64,000 nucleotides of DNA, from positions 15,321,268 through 15,385,267 of the forward strand of contig CM056744.1 in NCBI GenBank assembly GCA_029851415.1, given 5' to 3'. Position numbers and translations under genes: made by a program. Positions 13,461-25,700 of this stretch are shown piece by piece. Within the stretch, counting starts at the first letter, position 1. The number at the start of each line of letters is the position of its first letter. The stretch comes from Eretmocerus hayati. Lineage: Eukaryota > Arthropoda > Insecta > Hymenoptera > Aphelinidae. Below the pieces are notes generated by a model. It saw only the letters and a list, made by a program, of their open reading frames with translations. It was not told the DNA's origin and made no database searches.

Positions 13461-14565
13461 ACTAGGAATGATCTGTAAATCAAGAAATATACATAAAAAC
13501 CAGATTACATAGACAACTTTCAAGTTATCACAAAAAATATTACTTACTTTCAATCAACAACATAGATCTTGAATCTTACATTCAAGGGGGCCACTTGGTC
13601 TCAAATTCAAAACAAAATTCACTATGAACTTTTAACATCATACTGAATTGCGCTTGCCCCAATTTCTCAGAATGAAGAATTCAAATCGAACAACCGACAG
13701 ATTTATTATTGATAAATCACCGGCATTACGGGAAGTTATAAAAATTGATCAACTTCCCCCGCAGAGTAGCTTGCCGTGATAAATATCAGCAGACGACGCG
13801 GATGCTAATGCTTTCACTGCGCAAAGTACTTTGCCCAACCTGACGCGATCTTTTCGCGTAGTGTGACAAATGCAAACTAGGAACGAAAAAAGCTCCTGAT
13901 ATTTGCTGCATTAATTTCATTGATTAGCAAATAGTTACTCGTGGTAAAAAAAAATACCGAAATTCCTTTTACAATCCATAATTACGCGATAAACAGCCAA
14001 TCCTGATGAGAGAATATGACGTCAATAGACGTCAGGACACTAACGAGATGATCTGCCCTGCATCTATTCGCGTTGCTTCCCGTATAGTGCTACGAGGGTG
14101 ATCGGGGGAGGAAAACATCAGGACTGAGGTGAAAAGCTTCGAGATAGTCGATAAACTATAAGAAATCAACCGCTTTGAGTCAAGTATGTTGAGATATCAT
14201 AAACATTTCCAAATTGTCACCTTGATCAAGAAATATTTGATATCGGGATTAAGAATTAGGATAAGTGGTGCTTTTTACTCTGTCAATATAGGACCATAGG
14301 ACCATACATTAAAATGGACCTAATTCTATAAAATCCAAGGCTGGACTTCTCTACAGTACTCTAATAGTGATTTTCATTTCTATTTTCACCTCAACTCATT
14401 GATAATATCTTTATCTAAGTAGAAATTTGTGAAAACTTGATGAATAACTTGTTATCCACAGTAGCTCTATCCTAACCCTATTATAACTGTCACTCAGATA
14501 GCTAGGGTAGTCAATATCATCATGATTATAATGATTATAATGAAAAATGTCTAAATATTTTCCAG
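13461..14565. promoter_or_regulatory. Head-to-head upstream region of ankyrin gene 1 and the small membrane protein gene
   Basis: About 1.1 kb separates the minus-strand ankyrin gene from the plus-strand 63-residue gene. Both have acceptor-like sites just before their start codons, so non-coding first exons and promoters should lie here. The part near 13.75-13.87 kb is richer in CpG. The sequence ATGACGTCAATAGACGTCA near 14018-14036 contains two ACGTCA CRE/ATF-type half sites. No other gene seen. Confidence 0.4.
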
Positions 14566-14592
14566 GAAAGTTTGAAAGCCAGGGGAACAAAA

Positions 14593-14784
14593 ATGGCGCG
14601 GTATACAGGACAAGAGAAAGGTTACAGTATGAAGCTGATTGATACGCTCTACAGTAAAGTTCCAGCATTTACAGATGTGTTTGATGAGGAAACTTGGTAC
14701 ATTTTTGTTACCTGTTTTGTCATTTGCACTATTACTGTTGCATTTATACTATCCCGATTTATCACCATCAAACCAGTAGAATGA
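14593..14784 (+). CDS. Small single-pass membrane protein, 63 aa
   Basis: The ATG has a strong context (AAAATGG) and follows an acceptor-like TTTTCCAG at 14558-14565, suggesting a spliced 5' UTR. The 63-residue product starts MARYTGQEKGYSMKLID. A polar region of about 35 residues follows, then one hydrophobic segment of about 20 residues (WYIFVTCFVICTITVAFILS) and a short basic tail. This is the pattern of a small tail-anchored or single-pass membrane micropeptide. I do not recognise the family. An AATAAA at 15326-15331 gives a plausible 3' UTR of about 550 nt. Length, context and composition favour a real gene over chance, but function is unknown. Confidence 0.65.
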   Translation: MARYTGQEKGYSMKLIDTLYSKVPAFTDVFDEETWYIFVTCFVICTITVAFILSRFITIKPVE

Positions 14785-15325
14785 GCACTATATAACCGTG
14801 TTGAAAAAATCAATGGGGAGGAATTCTATACTCGAATCAACAAGATGAATTCAAAGACACTGATCCTTGGCATTGAAAGTTTACATAAACTTGAAACATT
14901 GGGATAGTAAAGAGACTGATCATGGAACTTATGGCTTTTCAAGACTGACAGAGAATGATAATTAGAGGTTTTGCATTCAAGATCTAGTTCTGGGTTATTA
15001 CCCTCAACTATTATAGTGGGTAGAACTTTTATGAAATAGAAAGAGAATGGACATGCATTAAGTATCATCAGCAGTGTACTTGTCAGAGTACCCAATGAAT
15101 CACTGGTAAATCTCCACATAAAATGCAATCGTCAGAGCTATCAGGTAATAATGCTTAGTGTGTAGGGAAAGGGTCACACTGTGTTTTCTAGTCACACGAT
15201 CATCTTTTTTCAATGATTATTCTAGTCAAAAAAGATTCAGGTATTAGTCTGATTCCTAAAGAGAGCATTCTGAAATACCATTTCTAATACTTGTGAAAAT
15301 AATAGAATGTCAAGTTCTGAAGTTT

Positions 15326-15331
15326 AATAAA
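15326..15331 (+). terminator. Polyadenylation signal of the small membrane protein gene
   Basis: Plus-strand AATAAA about 540 nt after the stop at 14784. It is the first full signal noticed downstream in a stretch without other genes. Confidence 0.45.
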
Positions 15332-15345
15332 ACTGTTGAATGTAC

Positions 15346-17244
15346 TTGATTTCTCTAATGAGTCTTCTACATCCCTATTGCATCAAAAATTGGCCGAGCT
15401 CTTATAGCATGCCATCTGAGTTAATTGGCTGTGAGATTGGAAAAACAACAGATTCACAGATATTTTCCCTCTACATCATTTTGGTAAAGAACCATTGAAA
15501 ACACACTTAGGCCATTCATCACAGAATATTGTGAAAGTTGAGTTGAGCAATGTTAGTTGAGTAAAAACTCTGCTTCCCTTCATGAATCTCACACCAAAAA
15601 AAAATCATAACTGTTGATCAAGACCGTATACTGTCATACATAGCCACCAGTTAGGTATCACGAAGTTATAATCACTCGCATTTGTGTGAGCCCTCCATCA
15701 AGTCACAAAAAGCTTATGACCTTGGTCGTCTAAGCAGGCTTCTGTTTCTCAAATTGACAATTACAAGTACAAACATATCAAAGGTCATCATCTTAGAACA
15801 AAAGTAGCTAAACGAGACATAGGCTCTTCACCAATTTATGCAGCATGGATGTGACAACTAGATTCTTTATCTTGACAGGAATTGAAACAAAAGATACGCA
15901 CCCAGGCAAAGTGTCTGCACACGTGGTTTATAAATAAGAGGAAAAACAACCATAAGAAAAATGAGATTTGTAAGAATACCGTATTATGACGGTTACCTGG
16001 AGGGTCTCTAATGACGGTCACCCTACCTCGACAATGCCAAACTTCGTCCAAACCCGCCACCAGCTCGCCCGCGTCGCGTCACCCCTCAGAATCTCGGCAT
16101 TAGAAAAAAAAGCAATGCTTTCATTGCCAAACTGACTCAGAGCAAAATCTTACGAAATGAAAATACACTATCAGAAATATATAGGATAAAGAAAATCACG
16201 CGATGAACTTTTTTGTGGAGCTTGGCGCTCACACCGAGGAGGTTATGACACCGGCCCGCCCGTGAATTATACACTTGCAAGAAATCCTCTGATATAGAAG
16301 TTCGAATTTTTTAAATTAGAGAATACCGTGATACACAAAGATAATACTCACGTGTTATTTGTGGAAACTGGCTAAGCTTTCCCGAGGATAAATTCCACTG
16401 GTGGACACCGGCTACAATGATACCCACGCGGCTATTATTTCACCAACTTTTTGGAGCTTTGTCGCGGCGAAGGATGCTTGCTGCAGCATAATCCGAGAAG
16501 GGGGTGGTGAGGGGTAGGGTCCCTAGAAGGGGGTCTCGACAAGGTCCGCCATATTCAGACAAATCCAGTAGATATAGGTGTACAAAAAGTATGAGTTTGT
16601 CTGAATATGGCGGCGATTTACCCAGGGGTGGGAGAACCGTGTCGAAACCCCCTTCTATGAACCCTAATGAGGGGGAAAGGAAAGGAACATTTGGAATATG
16701 GAATTAATGGCGACGCATGCGCAATTTCACAACAGCTGATATACACACACATTTACAAGATCGTGACGCGTTTCGCGAGCCATCGCGAGCTGAAATATTT
16801 TTCGCTCGGGTGGCTGCGGGTGGCTTGGAAAACATTCGGGAATCTTAGGAAAATTCCCTGAGACTGCCCCTTCATCAACTTCCAGGTCGTCGATGAAGGG
16901 TCAATGAGACTCATCACAATCTCCGAAGACATAAAGTCATGGCGAGGTAAGAGTTTTTTCGTTATTTATGCGACGCGACGCTTGTACTCACTAAAGGGGT
17001 TTGGCTTTGTTTTGCGTTGTTCGCGAATCAAGCTCACTGTTTTATGCGAGGGTTACTATCACCGTGTAGGATCGCACAACCACAGTTCGTCGTTAGCATT
17101 TTGTTGTAATGTTCACAACTTGCCTGTCATGGTCTCTCAAGTGTCTCCCAGCAGACCATTCTCTTCTCGATTGACTATTATATGGGCATATATATGCACT
17201 CACCTATAATATTGGTAGTTCCTGTAGATGGATTATTGTTTCAG
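15346..17244. other. Non-coding stretch upstream of ankyrin gene 2
   Basis: No supported coding gene. It contains a foldback element at about 16515-16675 and moderately CpG-rich DNA around 16.0-16.1 and 16.7-17.05 kb that may include promoters. A donor-like GGCGAG|GTAAGA at about 16946 could end a first exon of ankyrin gene 2, but this is not proven. Confidence 0.35.
16515..16675. mobile_element. Foldback (MITE-like) element
   Basis: Nested inverted repeats. A perfect 18-nt pair lies at 16546-16563 and 16596-16613 (CCGCCATATTCAGACAAA and its complement). Outside it, imperfect arms carry AGAAGGGGGT..CGACA..GGT on the left and its complement on the right, out to about 16675. The whole could fold into one long hairpin. 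No coding capacity. Ends and target-site duplication are not resolved. Confidence 0.55.
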
Positions 17245-17305
17245 GAATCCAGAAGATACGATGCAGGAGGAGGTTCTTAGCCCGATACTATTGAGATCTT
17301 GACAT
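17245..17305 (+). other. Candidate non-coding 5' exon of ankyrin gene 2
   Basis: The block lies between a good acceptor (ATTGTTTCAG) and a good donor (CAT|GTGAGTA) and has stops in its frames, so it would be untranslated. It would fit a spliced leader for the coding exon whose acceptor is at 19155-19156. Confidence 0.3.
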
Positions 17306-19156
17306 GTGAGTATCAATCTCTGAGTGCATCTCTCATTACGACATTCCTGACTGCAAAGCTCTTTTCATTTTGCATTCATCCACCCTTTTGAATGTCTGTG
17401 ATCCAAGACCAGTTATAATCATTTTCAAATTACATGATCATCTCATCTGTAATCTCATAACTATTCATTAACGAACTCGGCTGACTGTTGTTGTTATGGT
17501 ATCTGAGTGCCATTTGATTTCCATCCCTGTGATGGGTAGATCTTTCCTGTAGGATCTGTCAAATAGTTATCATATTTTCATTGCAATAATTCAACTGTTG
17601 CTGCAACTTGTAGACTCGATGCTGAATAACTCTTTTTGCTTTATTAATTCTTGTTAGATTCGTGGAAGTTCCTAGGAAATGTAGCCAATCTCTCCTTAGA
17701 ACAATTTTTTACTCATTCTATTTCTGGCGACTCAACATTTTACATGACGATGAGAGGCCACTAGTTTCCTTTTTAATATGAAACTGTCTTTAGATTAATC
17801 ACACCTATTAATGATTTGTGGAAGAGTCCAAGAAGCCATAGGTATACAGTGTTTCCAAATTGTTTCATTCAACACTATTCATTCACTCGAACTCTTATTC
17901 ATCAGCAGCTATCATTTTGTTTCATTCCAAGGTGAAAGCCTAAACTATTGAATCATGATCGTTATTAATTAAATGTTAACTGTGGATTGATGAAGTACAG
18001 CACGAACATTGAACTGAATGCATCTTGAATATCATTGAGTACATTCTGAGAGGATGAGCACCTTCTTATAAACTGCTTTCCAAATTTCTGTCGATCATAC
18101 CAAACAACCATGAAACTTGAACAAAATCCAAATGAGCACTCTTTTAGCCACCAAATTATAATGTAGTTCTTGTCAAATGCCATTCAAATGGACTAATTTA
18201 TATTCAAACTTTCAATAGTGCCTCAAAATTTTTGTTGAAAGTTCATTCTGTTTGTTGGGAGCATTGAAATTTACACCTTGAAATGAGGGCGCTGGGTCTC
18301 GATGTTGCTGGATGCTTCAGATTACGATGCTCTTTCACCCAGTAGAATGATGGATTTGTTAGGCGCAAACTCCGATTAACGATATCGGTTCCAAATCGAG
18401 AAAATGAGAATAACTTGTAAGACAAGAGCCATGAAATTTTCGGTTCGAACTTTTTACCAAATTCTGAGTTGACTACAAATAAGAATAGCTATCACAAAGT
18501 TGAATCCGCTGCAAGGCAGACAATGAGAAACGTATAATACCCTCCAATCCGCAGCTCTACAAAATTAGATTGCAGAAAGGTGTATCAGTGTTTTTTCACG
18601 AAGTTTGTGATAATATTACGTCTCTTTGGGGCTTTAAAAGTTTTCGAGAAATCTCACTGAGACAAGGGGTTTGTCCCCGATGAAATTACTTGGATGCAGA
18701 AGCTATTTGATTTTTCAAACTACCAATCGACGAGTACTTAAGAAGAGCTCAATCAAGATATCAAAATCCGGTCGGAAATGAGCCGCATAGATGTTCAAGA
18801 CTCATTTCAGAATCGAGAAATTTGCTCGTTAGTCCTCAGTAATCTTTGGTCGAAAAAAGTCTTCAGATTTCCACGGATTTCATCCACAAGAACAGTATCA
18901 AATTACAAACTCAACACGAGGACGGAAGTGTCGGCCCAGCCCATTCGGATAAAAGTGCTCAACCCAAGTGTGAACCGATCAGCTCATAATCATCAGCTCA
19001 CGTATAAGTCATAAATCTCGAAGAAAGCCAAGTCAAACTGTCGAGACCCAATGCCTACCATCCATCCAGTCAATATTGGATAGCTAAAGAATCTCAAGTT
19101 GAGCGTCCAAAAAAATGGATATATCCACAGCAATAAAAGTTGTTTTATGTGTGCAG
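17306..19156. other. Probable 5' intron of ankyrin gene 2
   Basis: No coding gene recognised. It ends in TTTTATGTGTGCAG, an acceptor-like site at 19143-19156 just before the coding exon. Confidence 0.35.
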
Positions 19157-19235
19157 AAGGAGATCGGCAGAGCCGATCGGTATTCCATGCATCACCAGCT
19201 TCAACCATCACGAAACTGAAACAACAATCTTCAAG

Positions 19236-20054
19236 ATGCACGACAACGAGCTGGACGAGGACCCACGACTTGTACTTCACAACATGGTGTCAAATGGATC
19301 ATCAAATCCGGATTCCAAATCGGAGCACTACATTGCTGCAATCGAACGTTATCTGGACGACAGTGATGAACATGATGCAAATGAACAAGATTCGAGAGGT
19401 CGAACTGCACTTCATGTAGCCGTCCAATGTAGCAATGTTGAAGCCATAGCTGCTCTTTTAATGGTTGGTGCAGATGTAAATGTTGCCGATTTAAGAGGCA
19501 AGAGTCCATTCACCTGCTGCCTCGACAAATACGACATGCGAAATTATGACTGCAATCACATGTTTTTCACAATATTTGGACACGTGCACAAACTCTTGGC
19601 TATTGGATTGCCTGTTAGCAAAGAAAATAGGCGTTGCTACGTAAAGGCAAGGGAAAGATACACTTTTAATGAGAAGCAGTTGCAACTAAGTTACGACGCG
19701 GAGCTCGACAAAATGGAGGATGTGGTCATCGACAGTCATACCACCTTAAGAGATGCCTTATATCAAGGTCCCGATGCTATTGCCATGTCTATGGTCAAAC
19801 GAAGGACGATTGAGGATATTTTGACGGCTAGTGATTTTTATGAGGAATTTCCGAAATTTTGCTGTCTGCTCAAGTTACAGTATCGGCGTGGAGTTACTAG
19901 AAGGAAACTTATGCATCCGGTTAAAGAGGTTATGAGCCAATTGTTGGGTTTTAAATTGCCTGATCCCTGCACAGAGGCTATTATTAGGCATCTAGATGAT
20001 GGAGATTTGATAAATTTATTCAGGCTGAAGGAGAATGATCAATTAGATAACTGA
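19236..20054 (+). CDS. Short ankyrin-repeat protein with PRANC-like C-terminus (gene 2)
   Basis: A single coding exon of 272 residues. The start ATG (TCAAGATGC) is the first in frame after the splice-acceptor-like GTGTGCAG at 19151-19156. The acidic N-terminus (MHDNELDEDPR) is followed by two ankyrin repeats at about residues 45-110: GRTALHVAVQ with LLMVGADVNVADLRG, then a second, degenerate one. About 110 residues of linker align with gene 3. The C-terminal PRANC-like segment has TIEDIL..SDFYEEFPKFCCLLKLQYRRG and ends with LPDPCTEAIIRHLDDGDLINLF. That last motif resembles an F-box, so a role as a ubiquitin-ligase adaptor is possible but inferred. The protein lacks the long super-repeat array of genes 1 and 3. 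It may be a truncated duplicate or the basic form. Confidence 0.8.
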   Translation: MHDNELDEDPRLVLHNMVSNGSSNPDSKSEHYIAAIERYLDDSDEHDANEQDSRGRTALHVAVQCSNVEAIAALLMVGADVNVADLRGKSPFTCCLDKYDMRNYDCNHMFFTIFGHVHKLLAIGLPVSKENRRCYVKARERYTFNEKQLQLSYDAELDKMEDVVIDSHTTLRDALYQGPDAIAMSMVKRRTIEDILTASDFYEEFPKFCCLLKLQYRRGVTRRKLMHPVKEVMSQLLGFKLPDPCTEAIIRHLDDGDLINLFRLKENDQLDN

Positions 20055-22407
20055 GACTAGCGAGCGTATTTCGAATCTGGGTAGAATTGATTTAATCAAT
20101 TAGCATTCCAAGTATTCGTCTACTGGTAAATAATGAAAATAGCCGGTCTCAGAAAGCAGGGTTTTGTAAGGTTAATCTTGCCATGAGATCTCATCGCGTT
20201 TTGGTATTTTATTTATGGTTGTTAAGTAGTAGAAAATGGAGAAAAAGTTTTGGAATTCTAATTTCGTACTATTTAGAAACATTTTTGTTGCTCTATTGGC
20301 CGGTCGCATTTGTGATATACTCTAATTTCATGAAACTTCTTTCGATATCTCTGGCTTTCACGCAAACATTTTTTCTTCGGAATCTTTTCACATCTCTGGG
20401 ATAACGATTAAATATTTTCTTCTGAAAAACAATCATGAATGATTCGGAATAGCCAAGCTGCAATCTAAGGGAAGGAGCATTTGATATTTTCAAATTTGGG
20501 TCACTCTCTTGTATTGAGTAAGAATCAACGTTCAACCTAACTCTTTATCTACAGAATTTCTACTTCCGTTTTAAAACGAGTCACTGAATAGTTTGATACT
20601 TCAGTAAATACATGTGCGGTAAAGGGCATCCAGTACCACGACACAGTCCAAAAAGCTCGACCAAAATTTTTTTTGATACCCCACCCAGTGATAAAAAATG
20701 CATTTGAGATCATTTATTTATGAAGTTATGAAAATGAGAGAGATACTAGAAAATAAGAAGCATTGGATAACGGATGATTATTGTGAAGCCTCTTTCTCAT
20801 CTTGAAATGATGCCCATGATCATGAATGCAAATCACTCTCTCTTGATATTCCATATGTTTTTCTCACCAATATATAAATGTTATGATGTCACATAGCCAA
20901 GTTGTATCCTATCGAATATCTCCTTGCTAAAATGCCAATAGCGAACTACCATTACCTGGTAGAGGAATCTTGTTAGAGGGTCGATAATTTTCTCCCATTG
21001 GGTCCCATATTTCTTCATGATTGTAAATATTTGTATGTAAATTAATAAATGAGAAGCATTCAGATGCTTAGATGATTCTAAAATGTGTATATTTGATGTA
21101 GTTTTCCAAAGAGTGTGCAGAGCTCAACTTTATATGAAACATATTTCAAGGAATGATCTCATGCAAACAAAACTGTACTACTCAACTAATTAAAATCGTT
21201 CAACGGGTAATATACATATACCGGTTCGTCTCGCAATTTTCAAACATACATTACATTAATCATTCCCCAAATCTCTCGGGAATAATCAGCCAACCGACCC
21301 CAGTTTTGGGAAAAAATTCAGTTCTTCGTGATATTTTATATTGCTTAAGCCCGAAATGTAGACTTTTTTAACACCCACATTATTTTAATTGAAAAAAAAA
21401 CAAGAAAATTTCCGATAACCAGATCCGAAATTCGAGCTGAAGAAAAGCTGGAGGTGTGTCGTATCTACTATGCATTGATAACATTGAATGATCAAAGTGC
21501 TGATTTCATCTTCAATTCCATCAATCAGTGAAAAGTTTGTAGGAATTTCGACGCCTATTTATCGTCGAAAAGAATTATCTTAACTTCCTGGAACATTTCA
21601 ATCTGTATAGTTTATCCCTCAGTGCATGTACATGTCAGCGCAAAATTTTTAACGCTGTACTTTTTCATTAATAAATACCCATAGTTTTTTTTAATCAAGT
21701 TCATAACATGCTAGTTATGTTAAAGGGTTTCGATAGTTTAATACTGACTTTTTCGGCCAGAATGCTGGGACTGATAGAATTTATAGATCGAGAGTCTCGG
21801 GATCGATTGCCGTTGAGAAAAATATGGGTTGACGATGAAATTTTGGAGATTAACTCGTTCGAAAGTTTTGATGTTCGACACACGTCTTACGGGCGTATTA
21901 AAGTTTCTAGAAAAAGTGACGGGATATTATCTTTCGTATTTATCGGCCACAATAATGAGAAAATGCATGTAGGGAGCTGTGATCTCATACTTTCTGATGA
22001 ACCGATCAAAATAAGGGGTTAACGGACATTTTGAAGAAAATTTTTGGATACAAACTGATGACGCGGAGGTTATACATGTAATTTCTGTGCTCGTTTCGAC
22101 GAGGTTACGATAGTCAAGCGATGCACCAAAGATTATAACTCATGATTCCACAGATTCTATTATCGTAAAAATGATTTCTGGCCTCATCTAAATTCATATT
22201 TTTAATTCACAGCAGGAAATTAAAGCAGCCAGGAACGCGAATATGGGTTTTTGGGTTTATTGCTACTATCGGTTTTCACCTTGACTCACGAGTTTCTATC
22301 GAACCTCTTTCTAGCAAATAGTCAGAAATATTGTGGGTTCTCAGTACCTCTTGACTCAGAAAATAAAATGACAATATAGAGTATAAAATCAGAGGTCTCA
22401 ACATTTT
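20055..22407. other. Gene-poor stretch between ankyrin gene 2 and the maltase-like gene
   Basis: The stretch includes the 3' flank of ankyrin gene 2, where an AATAAA lies at 21044-21049, and an isolated 104-codon open frame at 21708-22022. A dispersed repeat copy lies at 22023-22147. The frame has a real ATG but no recognised domain and sits against repeat DNA, so I do not call it a gene. Confidence 0.4.
22023..22147 (+). repeat. Dispersed repeat, copy 1
   Basis: About 125 nt is clearly similar to 29488-29612 in the same orientation. Shared words include GGACATTTT, ATACATGTAAT, CTCG, GGTTACG and TAGTCAAGCGA. The two copies differ at many positions, so it is an old interspersed element of unknown class. 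Confidence 0.6.
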
Positions 22408-22413
22408 TTTATT
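22408..22413 (-). terminator. Candidate polyadenylation signal of the maltase-like gene
   Basis: Minus-strand AATAAA about 340 nt beyond the stop codon at 22752. It is placed by position only. Confidence 0.4.
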
Positions 22414-22751
22414 CAACGTGTGATTGCTACGACGTATCAATGAATCATGCTCACGCTATTGACTTTTCTCAATAACTTTCTATTGAATTCATATCGATGA
22501 GTAATTTCATTATATCCCACATTTATGTTCAGATATTTGTACAGATTAATAATCATTACGAAATCCATGCATATTCACTCTTTTCAAAATATACAAATAT
22601 ATAAACTTTTATCAAATATTAGTCAAACTCACATAGCACAATGAATACTCGTAATCTTAACGTAATCCTATTCAGCATCAATACATCAAGTTAAAGGTAT
22701 TTCCTTAAGAGCATTTGAAAATATACAAACGTCTTATGTGTATTACAATTT

Positions 22752-25700
22752 TCAAAAATTGAACACCCTAAAAACAGATAACAGACTGCATCCAATCAAT
22801 AACACCGATGAAGCCATTGTTAGAGCTCCAGAGCTCTTCGTTAAGAGAAGTAGTGCACCTCTAATCTGCAGTTCAATCTTCGATGGATCCAGTTTTGTCC
22901 TATAATTGTAAGATACAATTCAAAATTATTCAGTTGGACAACAAGATAGTGAGTTTAAATGCAAGGTTGTAAAAAAAGGTTTCATTCCCGTCTATCGAAC
23001 TGTATGTACTTCTTGATAAACTGAGTAAAAGTTGGAAAACTGTGCGCAAAGTACACTTTTTTGTACAGTGTGTTAAAAGTACTCTAAAAATCTTAAATCT
23101 AGAATCATCAATCAAAAATTTTCATCAAACTATTCTTGACAACGGTAACATTGAAATGTCCAATAGGACCAAAACTGTTTTGAGTCATAAGAAAAATAAC
23201 TCACTTTGGGACTAAATTGCCCTCATAGGTTTTGCTGGCCATCAAAACGGTAACCTCTGAAACATCTTTGATCCAGGTTCCCACATTGATTGTTTGGTTT
23301 TTATTTTCGAAGTTCATCACAAGCACTATGCTCTTATCCTTCAACTGGCGCACTACTACCAAAGTTTTGTTTGCGGAACTGTGAACCGAGAGTGTACCAT
23401 TTTCCAATATTTCCGAACTGTGCCTCAATTTGACTAACTCTTGGTAGTGACTCAGGAATGAGTTGTTATGTTTCATCTCTACGGCCACGTTGATATTTTT
23501 AAAGTCGTCGCTGGGAGCAAACGACGTATTCAAGCTGCAGGAACCGCTGCAAAATCCTGTAATCAGAGTTGAAGTTTTGTTAATACTCAAATACTGGGTA
23601 GGACCGATAGCAGTCATATTGTATTCGCTAAGACAGAGAACCATGATGGTGTACCGGTAGGAAGACACTTTTTCCAAGCCAATTTTCCCAAAACATTTTT
23701 CCCCAATGAACCTTGTTTCCCAATTCCGTTGTTCCCAATCCCATTTTTGCCCAAACAGTTCCTCCCCCAACCTTTGTTTTCCGAATATATTACTCCCAGA
23801 GCCAATTTTGCCAATATATTGTTTGATTATTTTTGAAATGAAATTAGTATGTAGAACATCATCAAAGCGTGAATCGGAAAAAAATCTTCGGATAACATGT
23901 AATTGTTTACACCCACATTTTCCGTGATCATCCGTTATCAAAATTTATCGTACCCTAAACTCAGTATTGAGAATGGCAGAGTCGGGCAGAGATTCATACA
24001 GTCAAGGAAAACAGTCTCACTCCAAATATTCCTTTGTGATTTTTTAAACTCGTACTTTAATGCTTTTGATATTGATTTTTTCAAGCTGTCTGACTGTACT
24101 TCAACAATGTTGGACTTCAACGTGAGATTGTAAGATCATTTTTATACTCATGATTTCATCGTTTTGATTTAAATATTCCTTGAAGATTTTCCATACTCGT
24201 GCTTTGATGCTGTTGATATTGACTTCCCCAAATTTTCTGAATGTACTGCAATTGAATACGATCTCTAGAATTTACTCTCCGCGAATACTTTTATGAAGAA
24301 AAAATGTCATAGGCAAAACGACGATTGGGAAAATTGTCCATTGGGGCTCTTTGGTTCGGAAATTTTGGGTTTGGAAACGGCCTCCCGTTTGGGAAAAGTG
24401 AGATTGGGGAAAATGTTCATTGGAAAAAGTGCACCCCGGTTTAGAAGATTTTCCAGGTAAAAGCTATGATACTATGACATGATATTCAGGAACATCCTTA
24501 ATGTAATCCCTGATATAAGGATATCTCTCGATAGCGAGACTATTCGGTTTGGTCAGAATTTGTGCATTAGGTGTTATATATGTATATTCATGATCTGATC
24601 TCAAAGACCTGTATCAATTTCAAATTATGAGCATAATCTTCGAAAGAATATTCATCATTTCACGACGATCGCGATTTGTAATCCTCACTAACAGATACAT
24701 TTTTGTTTTTTTTCATAGGCTTGGGTCAAGAAAGTAGTCATTTTTAGTCTAATTCTGGTTTGATCAAGGTGGCATTTTTACTAGAGACTCTACTGGTTTA
24801 ATTTTGATTCGTCGTAGATTATTTCGGATTTTTCAAGAGTGTGTCCCCCGCGCGATGAAGAACATGAATAACATAGTTTCCAATCAGTTAATGAACACTG
24901 CCTCTAAATATGTAAGGTACTCATTTCCCATAGGACTGGTCCGATAACATTGCTGTAGTAAAACGTAGGAAGTACCGCCAATCGGGGTTACTTTTATTGG
25001 ATTCGTCCTAGAAGTGCTTGAAACGAGACCAATTTTTTGCAGCAACTTTTTTCACTCCAAAGTCACGCAATCCAAAAAGTTTGTTGTAAATTCACTTACA
25101 GGTAATAGGGGCTCCCACAACAGTGCAAAATTTTGTACTCGTATGCCATTATCAGACAAATTACCATTAGAACCCTCACGCATTCCTACTCTGCTGATAT
25201 TCCCAGAATTCAAATCTTGTACCTCGAGTGTTCAAAGTTACCCCGTCTGCTCCAAGTAACCCCGGTTGATGGTAGTTGCAAACCGATGGAAAATTGCAAC
25301 ACAGTTTTTCAATTGGACGCGCGAACGAAAGCTAAGACAATAAGCTTTCAATTGACCTGAGATACATTTCCCCTAATGATGTAAAACGTACAAACAAGTT
25401 ACAGAGAAATTACGAGAAAAATTTTCAAAAAGTGGTCAAAGTAACCCCGGTTCACGGTACGCTATTATCGAAAGCCTTCCTTTACAAATTTCTGTCAATT
25501 TATCATCGTTTCTATATGAATTACTCTTTTGTCACTCACCGGCATTTTCCTCAGCGGTCCATTGAAAAACAGATCTGCAGTTATCCATTTTATCTATCAT
25601 TCCAATTTCTTCTCCATAATAGGTGAAAGCAATCCCTGGCAGAATCATGGTAAGCATGGTAATCTGATCACTCCTGGGTTTATCGACGATATCTCGGTCA

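Noticed and set aside
15970..16080. Minus-strand GC-rich block ending RVTVIRDPPG, recalling SR-protein RRMs
   Set aside because: The preceding residues do not match an RRM, and no downstream FAFVEF-type exon was found.
21708..22022. 104-codon open frame with a true ATG
   Set aside because: No recognised domain, no splice or polyadenylation support, and it abuts an interspersed repeat. Kept only as a note.
23614..23941. Extension of the maltase exon into a Gly/Lys-rich frame
   Set aside because: This part belongs to the foldback element. A phase-compatible acceptor at 23558-23557 starts the real exon with the expected maltase sequence.
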